DNA of 64,000 nt. It comes from Pseudoselenomonas ruminantium (lineage in GTDB: Bacteria; Bacillota; Negativicutes; Selenomonadales; Selenomonadaceae). The DNA lies in the NCBI RefSeq assembly GCF_900104055.1, contig NZ_FNJQ01000015.1, positions 1 to 64,000 on the forward strand, written 5' to 3'. Shown piece after piece: positions 34,581 to 43,526 of this stretch. Numbering within the stretch: position 1 is the first letter of the stretch; each line of letters starts with the position of its first letter. The notes beneath the pieces are model-generated. The model had not been told where the DNA came from and ran no database searches. It saw nothing but the letters and a program-made list of their open reading frames with translations. The translations under genes were made by a program, and so were the position numbers.

Positions 34581-35660
34581 ATGGAATATGTTGATTTCCT
34601 AAAAGAATATGAGCCTTTTTCACTGTCGCAGCAAGACAAAAGGAGGGTGTTTTCGGAAGCTTTGAATAAACTGACATTGTATCATCAGAATAATTGCAAA
34701 TCATATCGTAATATCCTGAAAGCACTGGACTATGAAGGAGAAACTGATGACTATGTCAATCTGCCCTTCCTGCCGGTGAGAGTGTTCAAGGAAATGGACT
34801 TGCGAAGCTGTACTGAAGATGAAGTTTTCAAAACCATGACTTCATCAGGCACATCGGGGCAGGCTGTATCTAAAATCTATTTGGACAAAGAAACTGCAGC
34901 CAACCAGCAGAAAACCTTGGCAAGGATTGTTTCGGAGTACACAGGTGGTCACAGGTTGCCCATGCTTATTATCGACTGTCCATCTGTTCTGAAGAAGAGA
35001 GAAATGTTTTCAGCCCGTGGGGCCGGCATCCTTGGCTTTTCCATATTTGGCAAGAAGAAAATCTATGCGCTGAACGATGATATGGAGCTTGAAGTTGATA
35101 AGGTTGCGGAATTCCTGGCTGAGCATCAAGGTGAGAAGATACTTCTTTTTGGCTTTACTTTCATGATCTGGCAGCATTTCTATAAGACGCTGAAAGAGCA
35201 AGGCGTAAAGCTTGACCTTGGCAATGGTGTGCTTATACATGGTGGCGGCTGGAAGAAATTGCAGCAGGAAGCGGTCTCCCCTCTGGAATTTCGCAAAGCA
35301 CTACAGGAAGTGTGCGGCATAACGGAAGTTCACAATTACTATGGCATGGTGGAGCAGACAGGCTGCATCTGTATGGAGTGCGAGGAGGGGCATCTGCATG
35401 TCAGCTCCTATTCAGATATAATTATACGTCGTGGCAGGGACTTTTCAGTGGCGGATATTGGCGAGAAAGGCATCATACAAGTAATATCCTTGCTTCCTAA
35501 ATCATATCCGGGACATTCTCTTTTGACAGAAGATGAAGGTGTAATTTTGGGTGTGGATGACTGCCCTTGTGGACGCAAGGGCAAATATTTCGAGATACTG
35601 GGCCGGTTGAAGAATGCGGAAATAAGAGGATGCAGTGATACGTATGCAGATAAATTCTAA
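34581..35660 (+). CDS. LuxE/PaaK-family acyl-protein synthetase
   Basis: 359 residues from ATG 34581. The TMTSSGTSGQAVSKI loop at 85-99 is the adenylate-forming signature of LuxE and PaaK-like ligases; NYYGMVEQTGCICMECEEG near 250 is the LuxE-type cysteine-bearing segment where the acyl group is held. In bioluminescent bacteria LuxE activates a fatty acid and passes it to the LuxC reductase. Here the LuxC homologue overlaps the end of this gene, so the pair is conserved, but there are no luciferase genes. It is probably used to make an acyl-derived aldehyde for the island's sugar or lipid. Confidence 0.87.
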   Translation: MEYVDFLKEYEPFSLSQQDKRRVFSEALNKLTLYHQNNCKSYRNILKALDYEGETDDYVNLPFLPVRVFKEMDLRSCTEDEVFKTMTSSGTSGQAVSKIYLDKETAANQQKTLARIVSEYTGGHRLPMLIIDCPSVLKKREMFSARGAGILGFSIFGKKKIYALNDDMELEVDKVAEFLAEHQGEKILLFGFTFMIWQHFYKTLKEQGVKLDLGNGVLIHGGGWKKLQQEAVSPLEFRKALQEVCGITEVHNYYGMVEQTGCICMECEEGHLHVSSYSDIIIRRGRDFSVADIGEKGIIQVISLLPKSYPGHSLLTEDEGVILGVDDCPCGRKGKYFEILGRLKNAEIRGCSDTYADKF

Positions 35661-36834
35661 TATCAAATATATGGTGGGCTCAGAGGACGTTGTTAGAGCC
35701 ATGCCTGACTGCAGGCCTTTGCCTATTTTTTCAGAACTGGCGATGAATGGCCTGTCCGTGTTGTCGAAGATTTTGCTAAAAAAGGCAGAAACAAGAAAAT
35801 ATCCCGATGTCATGACGTTTGCTTTTTGGTGCCGCAAGGCTTCCATATCTGAGCAAAAACGGGATTATGAAGATGGCAGGTTTCGTATTGGGCGTGGCAT
35901 GGCATTCCATATAGCTCCGTCCAATGTGCCTTTGAATTTTGCCTATTCCTTTGTGGCGGCGCTCCTGGCTGGCAATGCCAGCGTTGTAAGGTTGCCGTCA
36001 AGAGACTTCCGGCAGACGGATATTGTTTGTGAGGCTATACAGTCTATGCTTGAGCTGGTGCCGGAACTTCGCCCTTATATTGCTTTTGTACGCTACGGCC
36101 ATGAAAAAGACATTAATGACTTTTTCTCTGCAGCCTGCGATATACGGGTAATATGGGGCGGAGATAAGACCATCAGTCTCCTGAGGCAGTCGCCACTTCC
36201 TCCCAGGGGGACAGAGATTACCCTTGCGGACCGTTATTCCATAGCGGTCATTGAGGCGGAGGCCTATCTTGAAGCTGAAGATAAAGACAGGATAGCGCGC
36301 GGCTTTTATAATGACACCTACCATACAGATCAAAATGCCTGCACTTCGCCCTGCATTGTGATATGGCTTGGGAACAACAGGGATAGGGCAAGGGAAGTTT
36401 TTTGGAAATATGTGCACGACATTGCTGTCAATGAATATGCCTTGCAGCCCGTGCAGGCTGTTGACAAGCTGCTAAAATCCTGCCTTTTGGCAAGCAACAG
36501 GGAGGTGAAGATAGCAAAAGCAGAGGATAATATCGTCACTAGGGCGTTGCTGAGTGAATTGGATGGAGATTTGGCAAATTTTAAGGGGAATAGTGGTTTC
36601 TTTATGGAGTATATGGCAAATTCCCTTGATGACATAGCACCCATATGTAAGGAACGCTGTCAGACGGTTTCCTATTATGGCATACCAAAGGAAGATTGGG
36701 GCAGTTTTCTTGCCAAGAATGCTCCAAGAGGTGTGGATAGGGTTGTTCCTATTGGCAGCACCTTGGACTTTAGGCTTGTTTGGGATGGCATTGATTTTAT
36801 TCGCAGGATGTCAAGGGAAATAGATATCAGATAA
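35635..36834 (+). CDS. LuxC-family acyl-CoA/acyl-protein reductase
   Basis: A 399-residue aldehyde-dehydrogenase-fold reductase. GMAFHIAPSNVPLNFAYSFVAALLAGN (about 89-114) is the LuxC NADPH-binding segment, and Cys236 in DQNACTSP is the catalytic cysteine that takes the acyl group. VIWGGD near 172 is also typical. It reduces a thioester to an aldehyde. The GTG start at 35635 follows GAGG and overlaps the luxE-like gene by 26 bases. The aldehyde product could be passed to the DegT aminotransferase encoded 33 bases downstream and become an amine (inference). Confidence 0.87.
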   Translation: MIRMQINSNIKYMVGSEDVVRAMPDCRPLPIFSELAMNGLSVLSKILLKKAETRKYPDVMTFAFWCRKASISEQKRDYEDGRFRIGRGMAFHIAPSNVPLNFAYSFVAALLAGNASVVRLPSRDFRQTDIVCEAIQSMLELVPELRPYIAFVRYGHEKDINDFFSAACDIRVIWGGDKTISLLRQSPLPPRGTEITLADRYSIAVIEAEAYLEAEDKDRIARGFYNDTYHTDQNACTSPCIVIWLGNNRDRAREVFWKYVHDIAVNEYALQPVQAVDKLLKSCLLASNREVKIAKAEDNIVTRALLSELDGDLANFKGNSGFFMEYMANSLDDIAPICKERCQTVSYYGIPKEDWGSFLAKNAPRGVDRVVPIGSTLDFRLVWDGIDFIRRMSREIDIR

Positions 36835-36866
36835 TACTGTTGCCTGTAACTGAGGAGGCAGATATC

Positions 36867-37988
36867 ATGGAAAAGCAAAGAAGAATAAATGTAACACAAT
36901 CCTCTATGCCTTCTTTTGAAGAATACGTTGAGGAAATACGAAGCCTTTGGGAAACGCGTTGGCTGACCAATATGGGAGCAAAGCATAAAGAGCTGGAAGA
37001 AAAGCTTTGCAAGTATTTGCAGGTACCGCATATCTCGTTGATGGTCAATGGTCATATGGCTTTAGAAATGGCGTTACAGGCTTTTAATTTGTCCGGTGAA
37101 GTTATCACCACTCCATTTACCTTTGCCTCAACGACTCATGCAATTGTAAGGAATGGCTTGGTGCCGGTTTTCTGCGACATCAGGGATGATGATTACACTA
37201 TTGATGTCAGTAAAATTGAATCGTTGATTTCTGAGCGCACTTCCGCCATTGTCCCTGTGCATGTTTACGGAAATATGTGCGATGTTGAAGCCATTGACAG
37301 AATTGCTGAGAAGTATAACATCAAGGTGGTTTATGATGCAGCCCACACCTTTGGCGTTACCTATAAAGGCAAAGGTGCTGCCTCTTTTGGTGATGCATCC
37401 ATGCTTAGTTTCCATGCTACCAAGGTATTCCATACCATTGAAGGTGGTGCGGTTTGCTTTAAGGATGAGGATTTGGAGAAGCCACTGTATTATCTTAAGA
37501 ACTTTGGTATTCAAGGACCGGAAGTGATCAAGGATGTTGGCGCTAATGCCAAGATGAGTGAGTTCCAGGCAGCTATGGGGCTTTGTAACTTGCGGCATAT
37601 TGCAGAGGAAATTGAAAAGAGAAGACATGTGGCAGAAGCTTATCAGGAGAATCTGGATGGTTTAAAGGGGATAGTGGTCTGGAAGGAACAGGCAGAGGTT
37701 GAGGCAAATTACGCATATTTCCCCATTCGTGTTGTTCCGGAGAACTTCGGCTGCACCAGAGATGATGTGTTTGACAGATTAGCAGAGATAGGCGTGAATA
37801 CTAGGAAGTATTTCTATCCGTTGACCAATGCATTTGACTGCTATATGGATATAGGCTCGCCAGCGGACACGCCTGTGGCATACAGAGTTTCCAAGGAAAT
37901 ATTGTGCCTGCCTATATATGCTGACCTGGATTTGGAAGCTGTGCGTAGGATTTGCAATTGTATACGTGAATGCCAGAGAATTGGATAG
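36867..37988 (+). CDS. DegT/DnrJ/EryC1/StrS-family aminotransferase
   Basis: 373 residues from ATG 36867 with GAGGAGG upstream. This PLP enzyme family transaminates keto sugars. LTNMGAKHKELEEKL and VNGHMALEMALQAFNL are the N-terminal motifs, TPFTFASTTHAIVRNGLVPVF the PLP-phosphate side, VYDAAHTFGV the cofactor aspartate region, and SFHATKVFHTIEGG near 180 carries the Schiff-base lysine. The C-terminal NTRKYFYPLT is also conserved. It is intact. With the LuxC homologue immediately upstream, the amino acceptor may be an acyl aldehyde rather than a nucleotide keto-sugar; both fit the sequence. Confidence 0.9.
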   Translation: MEKQRRINVTQSSMPSFEEYVEEIRSLWETRWLTNMGAKHKELEEKLCKYLQVPHISLMVNGHMALEMALQAFNLSGEVITTPFTFASTTHAIVRNGLVPVFCDIRDDDYTIDVSKIESLISERTSAIVPVHVYGNMCDVEAIDRIAEKYNIKVVYDAAHTFGVTYKGKGAASFGDASMLSFHATKVFHTIEGGAVCFKDEDLEKPLYYLKNFGIQGPEVIKDVGANAKMSEFQAAMGLCNLRHIAEEIEKRRHVAEAYQENLDGLKGIVVWKEQAEVEANYAYFPIRVVPENFGCTRDDVFDRLAEIGVNTRKYFYPLTNAFDCYMDIGSPADTPVAYRVSKEILCLPIYADLDLEAVRRICNCIRECQRIG

Positions 37989-38097
37989 GGATTTGCTATT
38001 GATTTTCTGGTTAATTTGGTGAAGTTTAGCAGATTTGTAGTCATGGTGTTTATCTCTGGGTAAATACTGCTGGCTAATGTTGAGGAGAGTGGTTGTT

Positions 38098-39243
38098 TTG
38101 TCAACATCAACTGAAGTAAGCATTATTTGCCTGACATATAATCATGGTGAGTTGCTAAGGCAGTCTTTGGACAGCATGATTAATCAGATAACAGATTTTG
38201 ATTATGAGATTATAGTACATGATGATTGTTCGATGGATGGCACTACGGATATATTACGTGAATATGCGAAAAGATACCCGAATTTAATTGTTCCTATCTA
38301 TGAAGATGAAAACCAATATGCTAGTGGAAGAAGAATAGTGAGGGAAATGACAAATGATACTGCCAAAGGGAAATATATAGCATTTTGTGAGGGTGACGAT
38401 TACTGGCTTGATAATCTTAAATTGCAAAAGCAATATGATGCCATGGAAAGTCATCCTCAAGTTGATTTATGTGCGGGCAGAGGTGTAGTGGTCGATGCTA
38501 TTACTGGGAATCGCATAGGTTTGATGCGCCCGAAGGAGCATGAATGTATTATCCCTGTACAGGATGTCATCGCTGGTGGTGGACAGTATTTTGCATCAGC
38601 CTCATTATTTTTTAGGCGCTCTGCTTTGTCCGTTATGTCATACGAGTTTGAAAAGGTAATGGAGTTAGATTATGTATGGCAAATAAAAGGATCTCTGCGG
38701 GGTGGTGCATACTATATTGACGATGAAATGGCTGCATATCGCTCCGGGGTAGAGGGGGCATGGAGCACGCGTATGGAAAAAGATGCTCATTTAAGGACGG
38801 AACATTTTAATCGAATGGTGTCTATGCTTGAGACCCTTGATAAAGAAACGGATTACAAGTACCATGAGGCGGTTGCAAAAAGAGTCGAAATGGGGCAAAA
38901 AGCCGAAATGACTTTTTTTGACCAGCTGGAAATGAATAAAAATGAAATTGAGGCAGTATTGGGGCGATTTGAAACTATATATTTGTGGGGAAATGGCAAG
39001 AGAGGCATGGCCTTTCAAAGATTTTGCAAGAAACATGATATTCAGTTACGAGGCATTTGTGATGCTCTTAATGAGTCAATAGGCAATGCTACACCTTTTG
39101 GTTTTACTATTGTTGATACAGATGAGGTAAAACACAGTGACGGGCTTATCGTGGCCTCCAATCAGATTGTTTTTGATGCTATAAATAATATGGACATATC
39201 AGCACATGTTGTAAATTTGCAGCAATATATTAAATATGAATAA
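38098..39243 (+). CDS. Family 2 glycosyltransferase with C-terminal Rossmann-like module
   Basis: 381 residues from TTG 38098, which has GAGGAG about ten bases upstream; the earlier ATG at 38077 overlaps that site. The GT-A fold begins VSIICLTYNHGELLRQSLDSM, with VHDDCSMDGT and FCEGDDYWLDNLKLQKQYD as donor-binding elements. GQYFASASLFFRRSAL fits the acceptor side. Residues ~300-370 contain IYLWGNGKRGMAFQRF and ICDALNESIGN, the island's Rossmann-like module. It resembles the glycosyltransferase at 31708 in layout, not closely in sequence. Cytoplasmic. Confidence 0.83.
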   Translation: MSTSTEVSIICLTYNHGELLRQSLDSMINQITDFDYEIIVHDDCSMDGTTDILREYAKRYPNLIVPIYEDENQYASGRRIVREMTNDTAKGKYIAFCEGDDYWLDNLKLQKQYDAMESHPQVDLCAGRGVVVDAITGNRIGLMRPKEHECIIPVQDVIAGGGQYFASASLFFRRSALSVMSYEFEKVMELDYVWQIKGSLRGGAYYIDDEMAAYRSGVEGAWSTRMEKDAHLRTEHFNRMVSMLETLDKETDYKYHEAVAKRVEMGQKAEMTFFDQLEMNKNEIEAVLGRFETIYLWGNGKRGMAFQRFCKKHDIQLRGICDALNESIGNATPFGFTIVDTDEVKHSDGLIVASNQIVFDAINNMDISAHVVNLQQYIKYE

Positions 39244-39255
39244 GGTGGTAATGAT

Positions 39256-40365
39256 ATGTCAGAATATATCATGGGAGAGAAGTTTTCATATAGCAGTGAA
39301 CTTATAATTTATGGCCAGCACGATTATGTGGTTAGAGTTAGAACGTATTTGGAGAAGCTTCGCCCGGACTTGCGATTGATAGTAGTGGAAGTATGCTCTG
39401 CTATAGATGAAATAGATGCATCAAAGTTTAATTTGGCGGCTTTGGATGTAAAGTTAAATAAAAATAGCAGTGAAACCTGTGTGTTAGTTTGCTTTTCGGC
39501 CAAGTGGAAGGATAAAGCCCAGGTACACTTGCATAAACTTGGATTTAAGAACCTATGTATTTACGATGCCAAACTTGATAATCAGCTTAAGGTAGATTTT
39601 TTCAAATTTATTTACAATGAGCAAGGAAAGTCACTGTTTATGTTGGCAGATATGCCAGTGAAGCATGAAATAAAGCCATGTAGCATGAAGGTATACATGG
39701 CAAGATGTGAGGTGGACAAACCTCTTAGTAAAGAACCTGTACTGTCAGATTATGTGTTGCCTATACAAGTAGGTGCAGCACTGACAGAAAAGCGAATAGC
39801 TAATCTTACTGATGACACAGGTGATAATATATCAGACAGAAACCGTAGATATTCTGAAATGACAGCATTTTATTGGATGTGGAAAAATGACAAGACAGCA
39901 GATTATTTGGGAATCTGCCATTATAGGCGTTTATGGGTAGATTTGGACAAGATTGCAGAGATGTTGCAAAGAACAGATATAGATGCTGTTTTGCCATTGC
40001 CTACGCTTTGCGAGCATTCTGTGCATGAGGATTATCTGCTCAAGCATATACCGACTGTTTGGCAGCCAATGATGGAGGTTATGAAAAAGCATTCTTTAGA
40101 ATATTATGAGGCCGCTAAGAAAATTTTCGAGGGAAGAATTTTTTATGCCAGTAATATGTGCATTCTTCGTCGTGAAGTCTTAAATGATTTGTGCGAATGG
40201 ATGTTTCCTATAGTCATGGATGTAGAGAATATTGTAGGGGATATAGAGGATACCTACTATAATCGATATGCTGGATTTTGCACAGAAAGACTTATTACCT
40301 TATATTTCTTATATAATAAGAAAAACTGGAAAATTGCCCATGCAGAAAAAGTTTTCATTGGATAA
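39256..40365 (+). CDS. DUF4422 putative glycosyltransferase with N-terminal module
   Basis: 369 residues. From about residue 140, KVYMARCEVDKPL and YVLPIQVGAALTEKRI start a DUF4422 domain, which continues with NISDRNRRYSEMTAFYWMW, YLGICHYRRLW and the C-terminal YAGFCTERLITLYFL. DUF4422 proteins occur in capsule and O-antigen clusters and are believed to be glycosyltransferases. The N-terminal ~130 residues (ELIIYGQHDYVVRVRTYL) look like a diverged copy of the Rossmann-like module. ATG 39256 has GGTGG upstream. The following gene starts 27 bases after its stop. Confidence 0.78.
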   Translation: MSEYIMGEKFSYSSELIIYGQHDYVVRVRTYLEKLRPDLRLIVVEVCSAIDEIDASKFNLAALDVKLNKNSSETCVLVCFSAKWKDKAQVHLHKLGFKNLCIYDAKLDNQLKVDFFKFIYNEQGKSLFMLADMPVKHEIKPCSMKVYMARCEVDKPLSKEPVLSDYVLPIQVGAALTEKRIANLTDDTGDNISDRNRRYSEMTAFYWMWKNDKTADYLGICHYRRLWVDLDKIAEMLQRTDIDAVLPLPTLCEHSVHEDYLLKHIPTVWQPMMEVMKKHSLEYYEAAKKIFEGRIFYASNMCILRREVLNDLCEWMFPIVMDVENIVGDIEDTYYNRYAGFCTERLITLYFLYNKKNWKIAHAEKVFIG

Positions 40366-40391
40366 AACAGCCGTCAAGAGGTGTGGGTAAA

Positions 40392-41348
40392 ATGGGAAAG
40401 CAATGTTACGAATATCGTGTAATTTTAGTATATATTGGTGATGATTTTCCTCCGGAAACATTGAAAAAGATTAATGGCATGGAAGATGAAGGATTAATCA
40501 AGATTTGCGCAGTGATTAAGCCAGAAGGAAATGGATTGGTACTTTCGGTAATAGATGGTGATAAGGAACTAATAATAGATTATGTGTTTTTGTTGACAAA
40601 TAAGTATCAAGTGGGCAAGAATATAATTAAGCAATGGAATCCGTCAATTCCAGATGAACGAATAATCGATGCCAGAATCTTTGGGGTGGAGGGATTGGTT
40701 CTTGAGCGTTTTTTGCAAGAAAAAGTTGCTATAGTACCGTTGCCTAAAATGGATTTAAATAGTCATCAAAGCATTATTGGAGAGAACACGCATGCTATTT
40801 ATCCAAAGGTTTACACCGATGGCTACAGAAAAATAGCAATAGGCAGAAAAAGCTATTTTTCAGGTAGGATAGAGTGGGGATGGCGTGATGGTCCTGCAGA
40901 GATTAAAGTGGGAGATTTTACTTCGGTGGCATGGAATTGTGTCTATGAACTTGGATTGAACGGACAGCATGATTACCATAGAGTCACAACTTGGGATTAT
41001 GGCGTATTGGATTGGTGGGAGGACTTTGACGTCAAGACAGATGTTGGCTATTTGGAGATCGGGTCAGATGTATGGATTGGTCGCGGATGTAGATTTAAAG
41101 TGAATGGAAGACTTATAATAGGAGATGGGGCGGTTATAGCTTCTGATAGTGTGGTGGTATCGAATGTTCCCCCGTTTGCTATCGTAGGAGGGAATCCTGC
41201 GAAAATTATCAAATATCGCTTCAAAGAGGATATAGTGAAAAAAATGATGAAAATAAAATGGTGGGAATGGGATATTGATAAAATTCAATTAAATATTAAA
41301 TATTTTTCTGACCCTGAAAAGTTTGTTGAGCGTTTTTTTAGGGAATGA
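40392..41348 (+). CDS. CatB-related hexapeptide acetyltransferase with N-terminal module
   Basis: 318 residues from ATG 40392 (GAGGTG upstream). Residues ~130-290 form a left-handed beta helix of the xenobiotic acetyltransferase (CatB/VatD) type: IAIGRKSYFSG, IKVGDFTSVAWN, IGSDVWIGRGCRFK, IIGDGAVIASDSVV and PPFAIVGGNPAKIIKYRF, followed by the family's C-terminal WWEWDIDKI helix. These enzymes O-acetylate sugars using acetyl-CoA. The first ~120 residues are not recognised but resemble the accessory sugar-nucleotide-like module in size and secondary structure. A role in decorating the island's glycan is inferred. Confidence 0.8.
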   Translation: MGKQCYEYRVILVYIGDDFPPETLKKINGMEDEGLIKICAVIKPEGNGLVLSVIDGDKELIIDYVFLLTNKYQVGKNIIKQWNPSIPDERIIDARIFGVEGLVLERFLQEKVAIVPLPKMDLNSHQSIIGENTHAIYPKVYTDGYRKIAIGRKSYFSGRIEWGWRDGPAEIKVGDFTSVAWNCVYELGLNGQHDYHRVTTWDYGVLDWWEDFDVKTDVGYLEIGSDVWIGRGCRFKVNGRLIIGDGAVIASDSVVVSNVPPFAIVGGNPAKIIKYRFKEDIVKKMMKIKWWEWDIDKIQLNIKYFSDPEKFVERFFRE

Positions 41349-41363
41349 ATAGGAGTCTGCAAA

Positions 41364-42368
41364 ATGGATAGAGTTGTTCTTTACGGTTTAGGTGGGATTT
41401 TTCGTGGCTACGAGGGAATTTTTAGAGGGCTTCAAAAAGATAAGAAAATAAAGATTATAGGTGCCATTGATAGAAGGTTGCAGGAAGGAATGAAGTTTCA
41501 TAACTATAACATATTGTCCGTAAGTGAAGTAGTCCACATGGATATAGATTATGTTATTATTACAGCACAAGATCCAGTTGCAAAAGAAATATATGCTGAT
41601 TTATGTGCGGCTGGTGTTAATAAGGACAAAATAGTAAGTGTTTATTGTTATACACCAGTTAAAGAGATGGTTGATAGTATTATTAATGTCCAATTACCTA
41701 TACAATTGGACGTTATCAAAAATATACTTTCGGCATCTGATCAGGAGGTTGCAAGCTTTGATTGGATGCGTAAAGTTGTAGGAAGATATGGTATTTATCC
41801 ATTACTTGATGAGGATATGGATGGAATTGATGATGCTATAGTAACAGTTATGGGAATGCAGCAAAGGCCTGATGAATTTACTAAGTATTGCACGTATTTG
41901 AGCAATTGGAATATAGAAACGGCTATAGAAGTAGGTGTTTTTCGTGGAAAAACCTCATATTTTATGTGTGCTTTGTTAGCCAGGAAGAATCCGAACCTTG
42001 TTTATGATTTGGTGGATATTGCAGATAATCTGGATAATTTTGAGGAATTTCATGATATTTTACCTCAATTACGTAAGAGAATACCATCTACATCGGAAGA
42101 TTATGTAGGTAATAGTTATGACTTTGTATTTATTGATGCGGATCATTCATATGATGCGTCAATGCGTGATTATATGAATCTTGGCCAATATGCGAAAAAA
42201 TTGACGGTATTCCATGATATCTATGCGCATGAATATGATCGATTGAATGGTGGAACTGTTCGCACGTGGAAAGAAGTTGTGGACATGACACCAGAGCATA
42301 GGCATCATATTTTTTCAGAATATCCTAACCAACTGATGGGAATTGGTGTTTTGGAGAATGTGAGATGA
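41364..42368 (+). CDS. Class I SAM-dependent methyltransferase with N-terminal Rossmann-like module
   Basis: 334 residues. The N-terminal 90 residues (VVLYGLGGIFRGYEGIFRG, IIGAIDRRLQEG) are the island's module. From ~185, IETAIEVGVFRGKTSYFMCALL holds a SAM-binding E-x-G-x-x-x-G motif, YDLVDIADN the acidic strand-2 end, YDFVFIDADHSYDASMRDY the strand-4 aspartates, and VFHDIYAHEYDRLNGGTVRTW the substrate side. This resembles the cephalosporin-hydroxylase-like/Methyltransf_24 group, which methylates sugars in several clusters. ATG follows AGGAG. It ends four bases before the first glf gene. Confidence 0.78.
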   Translation: MDRVVLYGLGGIFRGYEGIFRGLQKDKKIKIIGAIDRRLQEGMKFHNYNILSVSEVVHMDIDYVIITAQDPVAKEIYADLCAAGVNKDKIVSVYCYTPVKEMVDSIINVQLPIQLDVIKNILSASDQEVASFDWMRKVVGRYGIYPLLDEDMDGIDDAIVTVMGMQQRPDEFTKYCTYLSNWNIETAIEVGVFRGKTSYFMCALLARKNPNLVYDLVDIADNLDNFEEFHDILPQLRKRIPSTSEDYVGNSYDFVFIDADHSYDASMRDYMNLGQYAKKLTVFHDIYAHEYDRLNGGTVRTWKEVVDMTPEHRHHIFSEYPNQLMGIGVLENVR

Positions 42369-42372
42369 AGTC

Positions 42373-43473
42373 ATGTACGATTATCTGTTTGTTGGCAGCG
42401 GCCTTTTCGGGGCCGTCTTTGCCCATGAAATGAAAGCGCAGGGCAAGTCCTGCCTGGTTCTGGAGCGCAGGAGCCATGCGGGAGGCAATGTTTATTGCGA
42501 GGAGAAAGAGGGCATCAACGTTCACAGGTATGGTGCTCATATCTTCCACACTTCCTATAAGGATGTGTGGGACTATGTGAATAGGTTTGTGGAGTTCAAT
42601 AATTATGTGAATTCACCTGTGGCGAATTTTCGAGGAGAGCTTTACAACCTGCCGTTTAATATGAATACATTCACCAAGCTGTGGCTGGAGGTGCATACTC
42701 CTGCTGAGGTGGCAGCAAAGATTGAGGCTGAGCGCCGGGAGGCGGGTATTGGAGAGCCGCGAAATCTGGAGGAGCAGGCTATTTCTCTGATTGGCCGTAC
42801 GGTGTATGAGAAGCTTATCAAGGGCTACACGGAAAAGCAGTGGGGGCGTGCCTGCACTGAGCTGCCTGCTTTTATCATCAAGCGCCTGCCTGTGCGCTAT
42901 ACCTTTGATAACAATTACTTCAACGACCGCTATCAGGGAATTCCTGTGGGAGGCTATAACAAGCTGATAGATGCCCTGCTGGAAGGCATTGAGGTGCGGC
43001 TGGATACGGATTATCTGAATGACAGAGAGAGCTTCGACAAGTTGGCAAAGAAGATTGTCTACACCGGCCCTATTGATGAGTATTTCGGTTACAGCCTGGG
43101 TAGGCTTGAGTACCGGGGACTGAGGTTTGAAACAGAGCGCCTGGAGCAGGAAAACTTCCAGGGGGTAGCGGTGATGAACTTCACTGCCCGAGAGGTGCCC
43201 TACACCCGCATTATCGAACACAAGCATTTTGAGTTCGGCACCCAGCCCGTTACTTACATAACCCGCGAGTACCTTGCGGATTGGCAACCAGGTGAAGAGG
43301 CGTACTATCCGGTGAACAATGACGAGAATCAGAGTCTTTACCAGCAGTATGCGGCGCTGGCGGCCAAGGAGCAGAAGGTCATCTTCGGCGGCCGCCTGGC
43401 AGAATACAAGTATTATGATATGGATGATGTAATCAAGAGTGTTCTGGAGAGGGTTGAAAAGGAGTGGGGCTAG
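42373..43473 (+). CDS. glf: UDP-galactopyranose mutase (first copy)
   Basis: A 366-residue flavoenzyme converting UDP-galactopyranose to UDP-galactofuranose. GSGLFGAVFAHEMKAQGKS and CLVLERRSHAGGNVY form the FAD-binding Rossmann site; YGAHIFHTSYKDVWDYVN, NLPFNMNTF, YTEKQWGRACTELPAFIIKRLPVR (cut here by family arginine) and YTGPIDEYFGY are UGM signatures. The protein is intact. The second copy at 46865 is very similar (differences are scattered, for instance ACTE versus PCKE). Galactofuranose is a common component of surface glycans in diderm bacteria. This copy ends the methyltransferase run and is followed by the mqsRA module in the opposite direction. Confidence 0.95.
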   Translation: MYDYLFVGSGLFGAVFAHEMKAQGKSCLVLERRSHAGGNVYCEEKEGINVHRYGAHIFHTSYKDVWDYVNRFVEFNNYVNSPVANFRGELYNLPFNMNTFTKLWLEVHTPAEVAAKIEAERREAGIGEPRNLEEQAISLIGRTVYEKLIKGYTEKQWGRACTELPAFIIKRLPVRYTFDNNYFNDRYQGIPVGGYNKLIDALLEGIEVRLDTDYLNDRESFDKLAKKIVYTGPIDEYFGYSLGRLEYRGLRFETERLEQENFQGVAVMNFTAREVPYTRIIEHKHFEFGTQPVTYITREYLADWQPGEEAYYPVNNDENQSLYQQYAALAAKEQKVIFGGRLAEYKYYDMDDVIKSVLERVEKEWG

Positions 43474-43485
43474 ACTTTTTTGCAT

Positions 43486-43515
43486 AAAGAAAGCTCCCGC
43501 CGGGGCGGGAGAATA
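43486..43515 (-). terminator. Hairpin terminator between glf and mqsA (probably bidirectional)
   Basis: CTCCCG pairs with CGGGAG around a GC-rich loop. On the minus strand it is followed by CTTTCTTT, so it best fits the end of the mqsRA transcript. Confidence 0.7.
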
Positions 43516-43526
43516 TGGAAGGTTGC

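Noticed and set aside
33146-36834. Bioluminescence (lux) operon
   Set aside because: Only LuxE- and LuxC-type proteins are present; there is no LuxA/B luciferase or LuxD, and the neighbours are glycan genes.
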